The notes: a model not told the origin generated them from the sequence alone. DNA of 64,000 nt from Pedobacter sp. D749 (GCF_019317285.1 NZ_CP079218.1:4278001-4342000); one strand, 5' to 3'. Positions 9,612-19,000 are shown, counted from the first letter of the stretch. Numbers and translations are program-made.

Positions 9612-9618
9612 TAAAATT

Positions 9619-10530
9619 TTAATATTCCCAAAGACCTTGTTCGTAATCGAGAACAGATTTTTTAATTCTTTCTGATTCGTACAACCTTTCCCTTGGATCG
9701 CTAATAATGTCTCTGATTTTATTGTCTCCGGGGTTTGACTCTTTTACAATATAACTGCTGAATAAGCGGCGAATAAAGAAATCATCGAAACTTAATGATG
9801 AAGCATCATTATTGGTATTAATCAAACGTTTCTTTGTTAAAATCTCTCTGGCTTCCGGATAGTATACCCAAAATACAGGTTGCCATTGTTTGGAAACCTC
9901 GTTGTATTTTAATGGTGCTATACCCACAATACGCGGTTCGAAAATAGAACGTTTGGTATCGAAAATCCAGTCTTCTTTTATTCTGAATTTTAGGAATAAC
10001 TCCGGGTTAAAATCATTAACAACCGTAGTAACCATTCCGGTTTTATTGTTCGAAACCTCTGCTGTTCCTAAAGCTGATTTAGCTGCAGAATCTGCAGACA
10101 TTGGATTAAGGAAAGCATCATCTTCGTTTAAGGCACTATCAATTGGCGAGTATGCTGTTAGTTCATCTTTTTTAATTGCGGCAATCAAAACATCAATTAG
10201 TCGTGATTTAGGCGATTTTAAGGCCGAGTTAACTGTATCACGTAAGTCAATTTCTCTCCAGATCCGTTTTGCATAAAAAACATCCTCTTCCCTCACATCA
10301 GCCAAAGGAACCATTTCAGTACTATCAATGTCCTTACGGGCATAGAAACCATCTTTAGGTGGTACCTTTAGTTTCTTTTTAGCTGTTTTAACGGGAGCTT
10401 TCACCGTATCTGCTGCAGGAGCAGCAACTACTGGCGCAGCCTTCTTTGGCGCTAATTTGGTTGGCTTTTTTTGTGCAAAAGCAAACGCGGTTAACAAAAC
10501 TAAAACAGCAATACTTAAAGTCCTTTTCAT
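9619..10530 (-). CDS. gldN: Gliding motility/T9SS protein GldN (PorN)
   Basis: 303-residue periplasmic protein with a clear signal peptide (MKRTLSIAVLVLLTAFAFAQ). A Lys/Pro/Ala-rich linker follows (about 21-60), then the GldN core with the markers KRIWREIDLRDTVN and the C-terminal FDDFFIRRLFSSYIVKESN block. GldN/PorN forms rings with GldK under the outer membrane and contacts the GldM shaft. It is last of four adjacent genes in the order K-L-M-N, 7 bases after gldM. Order, sizes and motifs agree. In a non-gliding genus this would serve protein secretion, which cannot be tested from this window. Confidence 0.95.
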   Translation of the reverse strand: MKRTLSIAVLVLLTAFAFAQKKPTKLAPKKAAPVVAAPAADTVKAPVKTAKKKLKVPPKDGFYARKDIDSTEMVPLADVREEDVFYAKRIWREIDLRDTVNSALKSPKSRLIDVLIAAIKKDELTAYSPIDSALNEDDAFLNPMSADSAAKSALGTAEVSNNKTGMVTTVVNDFNPELFLKFRIKEDWIFDTKRSIFEPRIVGIAPLKYNEVSKQWQPVFWVYYPEAREILTKKRLINTNNDASSLSFDDFFIRRLFSSYIVKESNPGDNKIRDIISDPRERLYESERIKKSVLDYEQGLWEY

Positions 10531-10537
10531 CTTCTTT

Positions 10538-12070
10538 TTATTTTACACTAAACGCTAATGAAGGCAAAATTCTTTGACGACCATCTGGTCCCACAGAAAC
10601 AATATCTTCAAAAAACACCCTTGTTCCAGGGGTAATTGAGTTTATAGCACCTTTAACAGCACCAGCGAAATTTCCACCACTACCAGCAATGGTAACAGCA
10701 TCGGAACGTGGTTTAATAATTGTTAATTTATAACGTTGTATTTTAAACTTAACATCGAAAGGAAAATCATCCAGATCTGCTTCAATTTCAGTTTCGCTTT
10801 TTAACTGTACCGAAGCGATATCACCTCCAGCGCGGCCACCAACTTTAGCAACAGGAGCTGGAATGGCTTTCACCCTGAATTTTTGTGAACCTAAGCTAAC
10901 TGTTTTGCCAGCGTTATTTGCAGATACATTAATGGATACTTCCTGACCAACCATGCTACCTGGAACGTTTACATTAAAGTTCCCGTTGCCTCCACTCATC
11001 GAACCTCCGGAAATGGAAGCGCGCACACTTTCTAATGGGAAGCCAGCGGCTGAAACCGTAAATGGATTGGCAATACCTGCATAAATTACATTCAATTTGG
11101 TTGAAGAAACGGACGCTGATGGTTTTGCCACCTGATAGGTTTGCGGTTGAGTTTTGTATTCCTTTACCTGGCCATCAGTTTGACGAACGCGAACAGTACC
11201 GACCCAGGTGAACTGACCAACACTACTGGTACCGCCTGTATAAGTTCCTTTACCATCTTTAACGGATAATTTACTTCCATTAACGGTAATATCAGGATTC
11301 GATCTCGAATCACTAGCTGTTAAAAATACTTCAGCAGTATAGGGTTGACCCTGGATTACATAAGAAGTAGGTGCTACTGCAACTGCTGCAAACTGATCCA
11401 GATTAACCTGTGCTTTATCCATATTTCCGAACAATTTCTTTACAACTTCAGCTTCAGCATTTTTAGTATCTGTTTGCAGTTTGGTTAAAATTGTCATGGC
11501 GGCGGTTAATGGCGTTCCTTCACCGAAGTAAGTTTCTTGCCAGTTGCCCTTTCTTTTTCTTGCCGGATCTTTAGCTTCAAGAGAGAAAGAAACATTCGCT
11601 CTATCTGCAGGATCTAATAAAGAGATTAATTTCTCTCTGGTCGCATTGATTCTCTTCTTTAGCTCATCGGCTTTCTTTTGATTAATCATGATATTTTGTG
11701 CAATATCCTGATTAGATCTATTTACCAAATCCTCAGTTTCAGGGTCAATTCCGTCACCTGCCTGAGTAAATTCTTTTTTAATACTTTCAATATAATTATT
11801 TAAGTCATCAGCGGCTTTCTGAGCTTCTTTAGCCTTATCATAGATAGGCTGAGCACGTGCCGGCTCTTCTTTTAACTTCGAATTTTCGAAGGCAGAAAAC
11901 AGCTGATTAATACTTGTATTTACATTATTTTTAGATGTATCCAAACTATCGTTGATATTCTTGAATGCATCTAAAATGGTATCTGATACGTTTAAGGCGA
12001 GCATGGCTAACAATACCAAATACATGATATTGATCATCCGCTGCCTTGTTGTTTCTTTTCCGCCTGCCAT
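10538..12070 (-). CDS. gldM: T9SS motor shaft protein GldM (PorM)
   Basis: 510-residue protein, the usual size. One N-terminal membrane helix (MINIMYLVLLAMLALNVSD, about 12-30) anchors a long periplasmic part: a helical region (about 35-220) with INQKKADELKKRINATREKL, then beta-sandwich domains (about 225-510). With GldL it forms the proton-driven inner-membrane motor, and its periplasmic shaft transmits torque to the GldKN ring. It is preceded by gldL (41-base gap) and followed by gldN (7 bases), so co-expression is expected. Confidence 0.96.
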   Translation of the reverse strand: MAGGKETTRQRMINIMYLVLLAMLALNVSDTILDAFKNINDSLDTSKNNVNTSINQLFSAFENSKLKEEPARAQPIYDKAKEAQKAADDLNNYIESIKKEFTQAGDGIDPETEDLVNRSNQDIAQNIMINQKKADELKKRINATREKLISLLDPADRANVSFSLEAKDPARKRKGNWQETYFGEGTPLTAAMTILTKLQTDTKNAEAEVVKKLFGNMDKAQVNLDQFAAVAVAPTSYVIQGQPYTAEVFLTASDSRSNPDITVNGSKLSVKDGKGTYTGGTSSVGQFTWVGTVRVRQTDGQVKEYKTQPQTYQVAKPSASVSSTKLNVIYAGIANPFTVSAAGFPLESVRASISGGSMSGGNGNFNVNVPGSMVGQEVSINVSANNAGKTVSLGSQKFRVKAIPAPVAKVGGRAGGDIASVQLKSETEIEADLDDFPFDVKFKIQRYKLTIIKPRSDAVTIAGSGGNFAGAVKGAINSITPGTRVFFEDIVSVGPDGRQRILPSLAFSVK

Positions 12071-12111
12071 ATTTGATGTAGCTTTTCTTTAAAAATTAAA
12101 AACTAAACAAA

Positions 12112-12918
12112 TTATACACGAGGGCTATTCATAGCCGATAACATATTGCCATAAATTGCATTAAGCGATGACAGGTTTTTAGCCAGCTTATTCACCTCTT
12201 CTTTAAACTGTTTAGAATCTTCCATCGATTCGCTAAAGTTCTGCATGGTTAATGATAAGTTTGAATAGAATTCGTTCATCGATTTTAGATGTGCACTCGA
12301 ATCTTTTAATTCCACTTCGTAAACAGCATTTAAAGCCGATAAGTTCTTAGCCAAATTGTTAACCTGATCGTGGTAAGCCTGAGAATCTACATTGCTTTCG
12401 CCCATTGCTTTTAAATTAGCCGTAGCTTTTTCAAAAGATGCACTTAAATTATCAAAACCAGCTGAAGCTGTTTTAATCTTACCTGTAAATTCATTTGTTG
12501 CAGTAGATGCATCTGCAACATTAGAAATCGTTGCTACCTTATCACCAAAAGTACGCAAGCCAGCACCCAGGCTTTCAATCAATTCCGGACCAATTTTAGC
12601 ATCAGACAACATTTTATCTAAAGCTGCTGTATTGGCTGGAGCAACTGCTGCAACAGGCCTGGCTGAAGCTGTTGGTAATTCTCCTTTAAAATCTGCTTGT
12701 AGTTCAGGATAAACTCTTTCCCATGCTGGTTCTGGCTCTGGCGGGAAGAAACCTGTTAAAAAGAATAAAAGCGCTTCTATACCAAGACCAATACCAATCA
12801 TATAGTTACCCATAATTCCACCAATATGTAGAATTTTAAATAACGCTCCGATAATTACAATACTTGCTCCCCATGAAATCGCTACGTGTAACCAGCCTGG
12901 TTGTTTCTTTGCTGCCAT
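12112..12918 (-). CDS. gldL: T9SS motor stator protein GldL (PorL)
   Basis: 268-residue inner-membrane protein. Two membrane helices: residues about 9-34 (WLHVAISWGASIVIIGALFK, with K28 and H31) and about 38-58 (MIGIGLGIEALLFFLTGFF). The buried Glu48 matches the intramembrane acidic residue required for proton-driven function in the family. The cytoplasmic part contains repeated NLAKNLSALNAVYEVEL and NLAKNLSSLNAIYGNML helices, a family-typical coiled region at the C-terminus. It pairs with GldM to form the motor. Confidence 0.96.
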   Translation of the reverse strand: MAAKKQPGWLHVAISWGASIVIIGALFKILHIGGIMGNYMIGIGLGIEALLFFLTGFFPPEPEPAWERVYPELQADFKGELPTASARPVAAVAPANTAALDKMLSDAKIGPELIESLGAGLRTFGDKVATISNVADASTATNEFTGKIKTASAGFDNLSASFEKATANLKAMGESNVDSQAYHDQVNNLAKNLSALNAVYEVELKDSSAHLKSMNEFYSNLSLTMQNFSESMEDSKQFKEEVNKLAKNLSSLNAIYGNMLSAMNSPRV

Positions 12919-12956
12919 AAATTTTGAAGTTTTTCTTTAGTTTTTTTTTGTTCGGT

Positions 12957-14282
12957 TTAACGTCTTAAATCGGTGCCAGGGTAAGATGAAACGCACCTGA
13001 AACCTATATATGACCTTTGTGTATCCTGATATTCGTATGTTGCTACAGCGTTTTGAAGAAAATAGCCTGTATCTTTCCAGGAACCGCCTTTAACAACTTT
13101 ACGTTTTTTGTATTTGCTGTCGTTTGCACCAGCATCATAAGTAAAGTTCGGGTTCAGGTCATGCAATAATGGACTAGCCCCTTTATTATATGCAGTTAAA
13201 GTCCATTCGGAAACGTTACCTGCCATGTTATACAAACCATAATCATTAGGAAAATATGATCTCACGCCTACGGTATAAATACCACCATCGCTCGAATAAT
13301 CACCACGACCTGGTTTAAAGTTAGCCTGCAAACATCCTTTTGTATTCCTGATGTAAGGACCTCCCCAAGGATATTTGGTTTTGGTATTACCGCCTCTTGC
13401 AGCATATTCGAATTCTGTTTCAGCGGGTAATCTATAGTCTGACCTTGATCCTGCTGGCAATTTTCTTGCTGTAGCAACTCCATCGTACAATCTTGTTCTC
13501 CAGTGAGAGAATGCTTTTGCCTGCTCCCAGCTTACACCAACTACAGGATAATTATCGTAAGAAGGGTGGTTGTAGTAACCACGTACCATAGGATCGTTTT
13601 GTGAATAAGAATAATCTGTTTTCCATACCATTGTATCAGGGTAAATAGCAACGGTATAACGATCAATATAATCCTGGCGCTTGCTGTTTGGATCTTTATG
13701 TCCAATAGCAGCTTTCTCCATATTTAACTCAGCATAAGAATATTCGAATTTACGAACATCTAATTCTTTCTTGCCCGGAAGCGCATCCAAACCTGAGTAA
13801 TACATACCATCCAATTGGCTGACTTGGGCTGCTGCTGCGCCCCTGCCTTTATTACGCCAAATGTTGGCACCGTTTGGTCCAACTTTTTTCCAATCGATAT
13901 ATTTTTCTCCACCTAAAGCAGCTGCAGCATTTCCCCTTGGGGTAATCATAAATTGTTGCGGGTTGCCCATCATCACAATTGCAATCGAATCGCGTACCCA
14001 GTTGGTAAACTGGCGGTATTCTGCATTGGAAATTTCAGTCTGATCCATGAAGAATGCACTAATGGTAACCATTTTACTTGGTCCATTCTGAGAGAAAGTA
14101 ATATCTTCATCCGAACCTCCTAGCGGGGTATGTCCTGGTGGTACATAAACCATTCCTAATGGGATTCTATCGTTTTTAAATTTTCGGTTATAAGCACCAA
14201 CCAGCTCACCTTGACCACCCTGGCCACAGCTTGCTAGCATTACAGTTATACCTACAATAGCTAGAAGGTAGATTTTCTTCAT
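12957..14282 (-). CDS. gldK: T9SS ring lipoprotein GldK (PorK)
   Basis: 441-residue lipoprotein: the signal ends in LASC (Cys19) before a short GQGGQG linker. The body is a formylglycine-generating-enzyme-like fold, seen in MVYVPPGHTPLGG, FFMDQTEISNAEYRQF, YPVVGVSWEQAKAFSHWR, YRLPAETEFEYAARGG and the ending VVKGGSW...RSYIGFRCV. In GldK/PorK this fold is structural; the protein makes the outer-membrane-attached ring with GldN. It is the first gene of the K-L-M-N run. A 182-base gap separates it from hemD; I saw no clear -7 box there, so the promoter of the operon is not assigned. Confidence 0.95.
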   Translation of the reverse strand: MKKIYLLAIVGITVMLASCGQGGQGELVGAYNRKFKNDRIPLGMVYVPPGHTPLGGSDEDITFSQNGPSKMVTISAFFMDQTEISNAEYRQFTNWVRDSIAIVMMGNPQQFMITPRGNAAAALGGEKYIDWKKVGPNGANIWRNKGRGAAAAQVSQLDGMYYSGLDALPGKKELDVRKFEYSYAELNMEKAAIGHKDPNSKRQDYIDRYTVAIYPDTMVWKTDYSYSQNDPMVRGYYNHPSYDNYPVVGVSWEQAKAFSHWRTRLYDGVATARKLPAGSRSDYRLPAETEFEYAARGGNTKTKYPWGGPYIRNTKGCLQANFKPGRGDYSSDGGIYTVGVRSYFPNDYGLYNMAGNVSEWTLTAYNKGASPLLHDLNPNFTYDAGANDSKYKKRKVVKGGSWKDTGYFLQNAVATYEYQDTQRSYIGFRCVSSYPGTDLRR

Positions 14283-14464
14283 ATGTTTATAGTGTGCATA
14301 GCACGATTAGGAGCAATTTTATCAAAAATCACTGAAATTATCTATAAAAACAAATTTTAAATAAAATGAACAACTTTATACGTTTCCTACAGTATGCGTA
14401 ACCCTCTTATTAACAATTAAGTTACGCATTTAATGTGTCGACTTATAATAAATTGCTTATCGTA

Positions 14465-15235
14465 TTATTTATTAGATATTTTAATATAATTTTCAATGGC
14501 CATTGTCATTGATGGAACGCCTGGGGTTGGCGCAGCAATATCCACTATCAAATCCATATCGGTACAAGCTTTACTGGTATTGGTTCCAAAAGCTGCAATC
14601 CGGGTGTTATTCTGTTTAAAATCGGGGAAATTTTTAAACAAAGACTGAATACTTGATGGACTAAAAAAAGCGATAACATCGTAGAATACTTCAGCTAAAT
14701 CAGATAGATCGCTTACTACGGTCTTAAATAAAACTGCAGGTGTAAAATTATACCCACTTTTTTCCAAAAACTTCATAGTGTCTTCGGTAGCCATATCAGA
14801 ACAAGGATATAAAAACTTTTCGTTTGCATGCTTTTTTAACACCTCTGCTAAATCAGCTGCAGTTTGTTTACCAAAAAAGATTTTACGCTTTCTATATTGG
14901 ATATACTTTTGCAAATACAAAGCAATGGTTTCAGAAAGACAGAAATATTTTAATTCTGCCGGCACCTCATAACGCATTTCTTCACAGATTCTAAAAAAAT
15001 GATCTGCGGCATTACGGCTGGTAAAAATCACTGCCGTAAAATCGGCCAGGTTAATCTTATCCTTTCTAAAGTCTCTTGCTGGTACACCTTCAACATGAAT
15101 AAAAGACCTGAAATCAACTTTTAAGTTGTGTTTTTTGGCCAAATCGTAGTAAGGAGATTTTTCTGTTTCAGGTTTTGGTAAAGTAACCAAAATACTTTTT
15201 ACTTTGCGGATTCTAGAGTCGTTCTTTTCTTGCAT
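14465..15235 (-). CDS. hemD: Uroporphyrinogen-III synthase
   Basis: 256-residue protein of the HemD family, which closes hydroxymethylbilane into uroporphyrinogen III in haem synthesis. Seen: two-domain alternating alpha/beta layout with the markers LADFTAVIFTSRNAADHFF, KFLYPCSDMATEDTMKFL, DVIAFFSPSSIQSLF and RIAAFGTNTSKACTDMDL, the usual weakly conserved blocks. It is 13 bases downstream of the DUF4271 gene on the same strand and precedes gldK. Also in this window, hemW starts divergently 1.2 kb away. Assignment is by motif pattern; the family is poorly conserved. Confidence 0.85.
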   Translation of the reverse strand: MQEKNDSRIRKVKSILVTLPKPETEKSPYYDLAKKHNLKVDFRSFIHVEGVPARDFRKDKINLADFTAVIFTSRNAADHFFRICEEMRYEVPAELKYFCLSETIALYLQKYIQYRKRKIFFGKQTAADLAEVLKKHANEKFLYPCSDMATEDTMKFLEKSGYNFTPAVLFKTVVSDLSDLAEVFYDVIAFFSPSSIQSLFKNFPDFKQNNTRIAAFGTNTSKACTDMDLIVDIAAPTPGVPSMTMAIENYIKISNK

Positions 15236-15248
15236 TTTCCTTTTCCTG

Positions 15249-16226
15249 CTACAGTCCTATCGTTTTAATTAGTATTAAGACGGGACATATTTCGAGGGCG
15301 CAAAAGTACAAAAATAAATGCATTTTAGAAAACTTATTGTTAGAAAGTATCGTTATGCCAGCCCGCAAAAGCTGAAATGTAAAAATGATGCCTAATAACA
15401 AGAATGCCAATACGATATAAACTGAACCATATTTAAGTGGTGATAGGGCAAAAGCAACCACCAAAGGAATAAACAGTAATGAGGCATTGAAGTAGCTGAG
15501 GTATAAAATTGAGATATATTCGCCTACCGGTTTCTGTACATTAAATAAGTAACCTAAAAAGCGCAGGAGGATTAATTTTAGCGCATAAAAAACAATAATA
15601 GTGACAGATATACTAAAGAAAAATTTAAATCCATCTTTTGCCTGGTACATATCATTCCACTGGGCCACCAGAAAAAAGAACATCCCAAAAACGAAACCAA
15701 ACTGCACAAAAAGCAACAAAAATGGCCACGAACTGAACAGGTTATCTTCTTTGTTAATATTATTCAGAATCCTGTTACTGAAAAACGATTGAACGATTGC
15801 CGATAGTTGCTTCGAAAAAGCATTTTTTAGAATCGCAAAGATAATGAGCATACCAAAAATAAAGCCCAGCAAACCTACATTTCCCTTGGGAATTTTTGTA
15901 CCCAACTGGTAAGGATTAGCTTTTTTCTTTAAGTGCTGGTATTTCTTGTGCCATGCCCATAAATCCAGTTTTGGAGAAAGATATTCCTTTTCAATAGTAT
16001 CTAAAAGTGCGCTTTTATTAATTAAACTCTCAGGAAGTACCCAGGTGTGGCGAATTAAAGAATCGGTAGCAAACTTCTGTTTGGCCAATGTTGCAGAATC
16101 GGGCCGATATCTTTTATATTGGTATTGATTTGCAGCTATACTATCACTTTGAACAGGATTTTTTTGTGCTGCTACAAAATTAGCAACGCATACAAACGCA
16201 AATAAAAAGAAAATAAATTTCGGCAT
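15249..16226 (-). CDS. DUF4271 membrane protein
   Basis: Protein of about 325 residues with a signal-like leader (MPKFIFFLFAFVC...), a periplasmic polar segment rich in Tyr/Lys/Ser (about 25-115), and then about six to seven membrane helices to the C-terminus. This is the layout of DUF4271, a Bacteroidota family commonly found next to hemD. I prefer the ATG at 16226; the frame opens at a TTG at 16238 which adds only MIYS. A -7-like box lies 25 bases upstream. The function is unknown; the gene pair with hemD and closeness to T9SS genes suggest an envelope role but do not prove one. Confidence 0.8.
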   Translation of the reverse strand: MPKFIFFLFAFVCVANFVAAQKNPVQSDSIAANQYQYKRYRPDSATLAKQKFATDSLIRHTWVLPESLINKSALLDTIEKEYLSPKLDLWAWHKKYQHLKKKANPYQLGTKIPKGNVGLLGFIFGMLIIFAILKNAFSKQLSAIVQSFFSNRILNNINKEDNLFSSWPFLLLFVQFGFVFGMFFFLVAQWNDMYQAKDGFKFFFSISVTIIVFYALKLILLRFLGYLFNVQKPVGEYISILYLSYFNASLLFIPLVVAFALSPLKYGSVYIVLAFLLLGIIFTFQLLRAGITILSNNKFSKMHLFLYFCALEICPVLILIKTIGL

Positions 16227-16250
16227 GCTGTAAATCAAAACTTAATGATG

Positions 16251-16258
16251 CAAAAGTA
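16251..16258 (-). promoter_or_regulatory. Candidate -7 box for the DUF4271-hemD operon
   Basis: CAAAAGTA on the plus strand, i.e. TACTTTTG in gene orientation, matches TAnnTTTG and lies 25 bases upstream of the ATG at 16226. No convincing -33 element was seen. Confidence 0.4.
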
Positions 16259-16336
16259 GTCGAATAATCATGGTTTACCTAAAGAAAATAAATGGATTGA
16301 TGAAGAACTTATTTAGGAACTATGACTACACATCTA

Positions 16337-16386
16337 AAAAGTAAAGCTATTACTTGACAAAAACAATCCAAAAGTAAAGCTATTAC
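16337..16386. repeat. Two 17-base direct repeats upstream of hemW
   Basis: AAAAGTAAAGCTATTAC occurs exactly at 16337-16353 and 16370-16386, a 33-base period (about three helical turns), so both copies face the same side of the DNA. An inverted TTACTTTT follows at 16388-16395. They lie between the divergent DUF4271 and hemW promoters, a plausible tandem operator. Confidence 0.6.
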
Positions 16387-16466
16387 CTTACTTTTTATGA
16401 ATTAGTAATTTTATAGCCCTAATCACCGATCATATATTTATGACAATAAAGAAAATTTAACTTCAC

Positions 16467-16474
16467 TATCTTTG
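16467..16474 (+). promoter_or_regulatory. Candidate -7 box for hemW
   Basis: TATCTTTG, a strong match to TAnnTTTG, ends 5 bases before the ATG at 16480. Transcription would begin at or very near the start codon, giving a leaderless mRNA. The -33 region has only a weak TTTA. Confidence 0.5.
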
Positions 16475-16479
16475 CATCA

Positions 16480-17613
16480 ATGTCTGGTATCTATATTCAT
16501 ATCCCTTTCTGTAAAAAGGCTTGCCACTATTGCGATTTCCATTTTAGCACCTCACTAAAATATGCTGACGAAATGGTGGAGGCTATTTGCAAGGAAATCA
16601 GAATGAAAAAAGACCGGATTAGCGGTCAGGTTGGAAGCATCTATTTGGGTGGTGGCACTCCCTCAATTTTATCTCAGGTGGCTTTGCAAAAAATTTTTGA
16701 CGCCATTAACCACACTTTTTCGGTTGATGCAAGCGCTGAAATTACCATCGAAACCAATCCTGATGATTTAACCGCGCAGAAGTTAAAAGAGCTAAAGCAA
16801 TTACCGGTTAACCGCTTTAGTGTGGGAATTCAATCTTTTTATGATGAAGACCTGATTTGGATGAACAGGGCACACCAGGCCCAAGAAGCAGAAGACTGCA
16901 TCAGGAGAAGTCAGGATGCTGGTTTTGAAAACTTAACACTTGATCTGATTTACGGATATCCCTTATTAACGGATCAAAAATGGCTGAATAATATCCAAAA
17001 GGCAATTGAGCTTGAGGTTCCGCATATTTCGGCCTATTCGCTCACGGTTGAACCCCGGACAGCTTTAGCTCATGCCATAAAAAGCAAAAAACAAACGCCC
17101 GTAAGCGATAACCAAAGTGCAGCTCAGTTTGTAATTTTAATGGATAAACTGATTGACGCCGGATTTGAACACTACGAAATTTCAAATTTTGCTAGGCCAA
17201 ACCACTATGCCGTGCACAACACCAATTACTGGAAAGGCGTAGATTATATTGGCATCGGTCCATCGGCACATGGCTTTAACGGACAGAACCGGTATATGAA
17301 CCCTGCTAATAATGCCTTGTACATGGAAACATTGGGTAAAGGCAAGCTTCCTGAAATTGTTGAAGAACTGAGCTTAAACGACAGGTTTAATGAATACATC
17401 ATGACTTCGCTCAGAACCATGTGGGGAACTGATTTACAAAAAATAAATGCCGATTTCGGTAAAGATTTTTTAGAAGAGACAAAACATAATCTTAAAAATT
17501 TCGAAGATAAAGACTGGCTGGTGATTGATGGCGATAAGATTTGTTTGAGTCAGAACGGAAAATTGTTTGCCGATCATATTGCTTCGGAATTATTTATTGT
17601 AGGAGATGAATGA
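16480..17613 (+). CDS. hemW: Radical SAM haem chaperone HemW
   Basis: 377-residue radical SAM protein. The motif C11-KKA-C15-HY-C18-DF near the N-terminus binds the 4Fe-4S cluster, followed by YLGGGTPSIL and EITIETNPDDLT for SAM binding. The length (about 375) and the direct IHIPFC start without the HemN N-terminal extension fit HemW, once annotated as oxygen-independent coproporphyrinogen oxidase, now known as a haem-trafficking protein. The family HxxxxxxNYW block (HNTNYWKGVDYIGIGPSAH) is present. It stands alone in its direction after a divergent promoter region. Confidence 0.92.
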   Translation: MSGIYIHIPFCKKACHYCDFHFSTSLKYADEMVEAICKEIRMKKDRISGQVGSIYLGGGTPSILSQVALQKIFDAINHTFSVDASAEITIETNPDDLTAQKLKELKQLPVNRFSVGIQSFYDEDLIWMNRAHQAQEAEDCIRRSQDAGFENLTLDLIYGYPLLTDQKWLNNIQKAIELEVPHISAYSLTVEPRTALAHAIKSKKQTPVSDNQSAAQFVILMDKLIDAGFEHYEISNFARPNHYAVHNTNYWKGVDYIGIGPSAHGFNGQNRYMNPANNALYMETLGKGKLPEIVEELSLNDRFNEYIMTSLRTMWGTDLQKINADFGKDFLEETKHNLKNFEDKDWLVIDGDKICLSQNGKLFADHIASELFIVGDE

Positions 17614-17692
17614 GTGAATTGAGAAGGATTGAATTAGAGAATAACTGATTAGTGATCAAAACATTCACTCATTCAAAACTCAATCATTCAAT
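17605..17692. repeat. Dispersed ATTCACTCATTCAAAAC inverted repeat, copy 1
   Basis: Left arm GATGAATGAGTGAATTGAG (from 17605, containing the hemW stop) and right arm CATTCACTCATTCAAAAC plus TCAATCATTCAAT (17662-17692) are imperfect inverses. The right arm recurs almost exactly at 29562-29593 and in shorter form at 20734-20765. This is a family of intergenic hairpins in this genome. Confidence 0.65.
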
Positions 17693-17707
17693 AATTAATT
17701 AAAATAT

Positions 17708-18490
17708 ATGTCAAAAATTGTATGGATTACAGGCGCATCATCAGGTATTGGCGAAGCCCTGGTATATGAATATTTTAAAGCAGGCAACAAACTGATTATT
17801 TCAGGAAGAAACCGCGACGAATTGTTCCGCGTTAAAGGAAACTGCCAAAATTCCTTTAATGTCCACGTTCTACCATTTGATTTAAGCGAAACGACTACAC
17901 TCGAAAACAAAGCTGCCGATGCCATCCGCATTTTTGGAAAAATAGATTTATTAATCAATAGTGGCGGTGTAAGTCAGCGAAGTTTAGCCTTAGAAACCAA
18001 CCTGGAAACTGAACAACAAATTATGAATACCAATTTTTGGGGAACAGTTGTACTCAGTAAAGCGGTTTTACCCTTAATGATAGCCAACGGCGGTGGACAG
18101 ATCGCTGTAATCAGTAGTCTTGTTGGGAAATTCGGCACGAAATTGCGTTCTAGCTACGCAGCATCAAAACATGCCTTACATGGTTATTTTGACTCACTCC
18201 GATCGGAGATTTACGACAAAAATATTGATATCACGATAATTTGTCCAGGCTTTATCAAAACAAATGTGACCTATAATGCACTTACCGCAGATGGTAAACC
18301 TTTAAATGAAATGGGCGATGCTCATGAAAATGCCATGACACCTGCTGAATGTGCCAAACAAATTGTACAGGCTGTCAGCAACAAAAAAGAAGAAGTTTAC
18401 ATTGGTGGAAAAGAAACAAGAGCGGTTTTATTGAAACGCTTTTTTCCAAAGATTTTTTCTAAAAAGGTGAGAACAGCGAAGGTGAATTAG
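17708..18490 (+). CDS. Short-chain dehydrogenase/reductase
   Basis: 260-residue classical SDR. Seen: TGASSGIG (8-15) for NAD(P) binding, NSGG in place of NAG (84-87), catalytic Ser136/137, and Y150-x3-K154 (SSYAASKHAL). After the catalytic block comes ICPGFIKTNVT, as in DHRS7-like SDRs. The basic C-terminus (LLKRFFPKIFSKKVRTAKVN) may contact membrane. Arg at the end of strand 2 (SGRNRDEL) suggests NADP preference, an inference. Substrate is unknown. It stands alone, preceded by a repeat element. Confidence 0.9.
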   Translation: MSKIVWITGASSGIGEALVYEYFKAGNKLIISGRNRDELFRVKGNCQNSFNVHVLPFDLSETTTLENKAADAIRIFGKIDLLINSGGVSQRSLALETNLETEQQIMNTNFWGTVVLSKAVLPLMIANGGGQIAVISSLVGKFGTKLRSSYAASKHALHGYFDSLRSEIYDKNIDITIICPGFIKTNVTYNALTADGKPLNEMGDAHENAMTPAECAKQIVQAVSNKKEEVYIGGKETRAVLLKRFFPKIFSKKVRTAKVN

Positions 18491-18964
18491 GGAAGCGATT
18501 GGCGGTTAGCGTGACTAGCAAAATTTACAAAGAAGCTGACTTTAGTATGAACCAAACTACCTAAACCCAATTGCAGCGATATCCTTTTTTGGCTATTATT
18601 CTGAGGAGTAATTAATTTTATAAATCAATATGAATGACAGATTTTTTAGCGAATATAGGCTGCGAGAAATCGTCATTCCCAACTCGATTGGGAATCGTAA
18701 TGCTCATGAATGCCGATAAAAAAATAATGAATAAGTAATGCAAGCGCTATAGATTAAAACATGCACGGGAACGACGACCATTTTATTGAAGATTGAGTAG
18801 TAGAAAAACAGCCGAAAGATTAAGCGAAAAATGGGATTAGTCTACCTAAAGAACCATTACCACAACTTTACAAATCAAAAAAAACAAAAATTAAAAACCT
18901 AATAACCAATAGATTAAATAATAATTTTAATTTCTAAAAACCAAGCATCTGTAAGCCGTCGTAA
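18491..18964. other. Gene-free stretch with a small hairpin
   Basis: No supportable gene. It contains a perfect hairpin ATTCCCAA-CTCGA-TTGGGAAT (18675-18695) inside CGTCATTCCC...GGAATCGTAATG, the form of a common repetitive intergenic unit, and AT-rich sequence ahead of the FAS1 gene. No clear -7 box or terminator was found. Confidence 0.5.
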
Positions 18965-19000
18965 ATGGAATCAAATAACAGAAACTTAAAATTAGAAATA

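Noticed and set aside
12957..14282. GldK as a formylglycine-generating enzyme
   Set aside because: The fold is shared, but the gld operon and lipobox fix its role as a ring protein.
16480..17613. HemN (coproporphyrinogen oxidase)
   Set aside because: The shorter N-terminus and the CxxxCxxC context fit HemW better.
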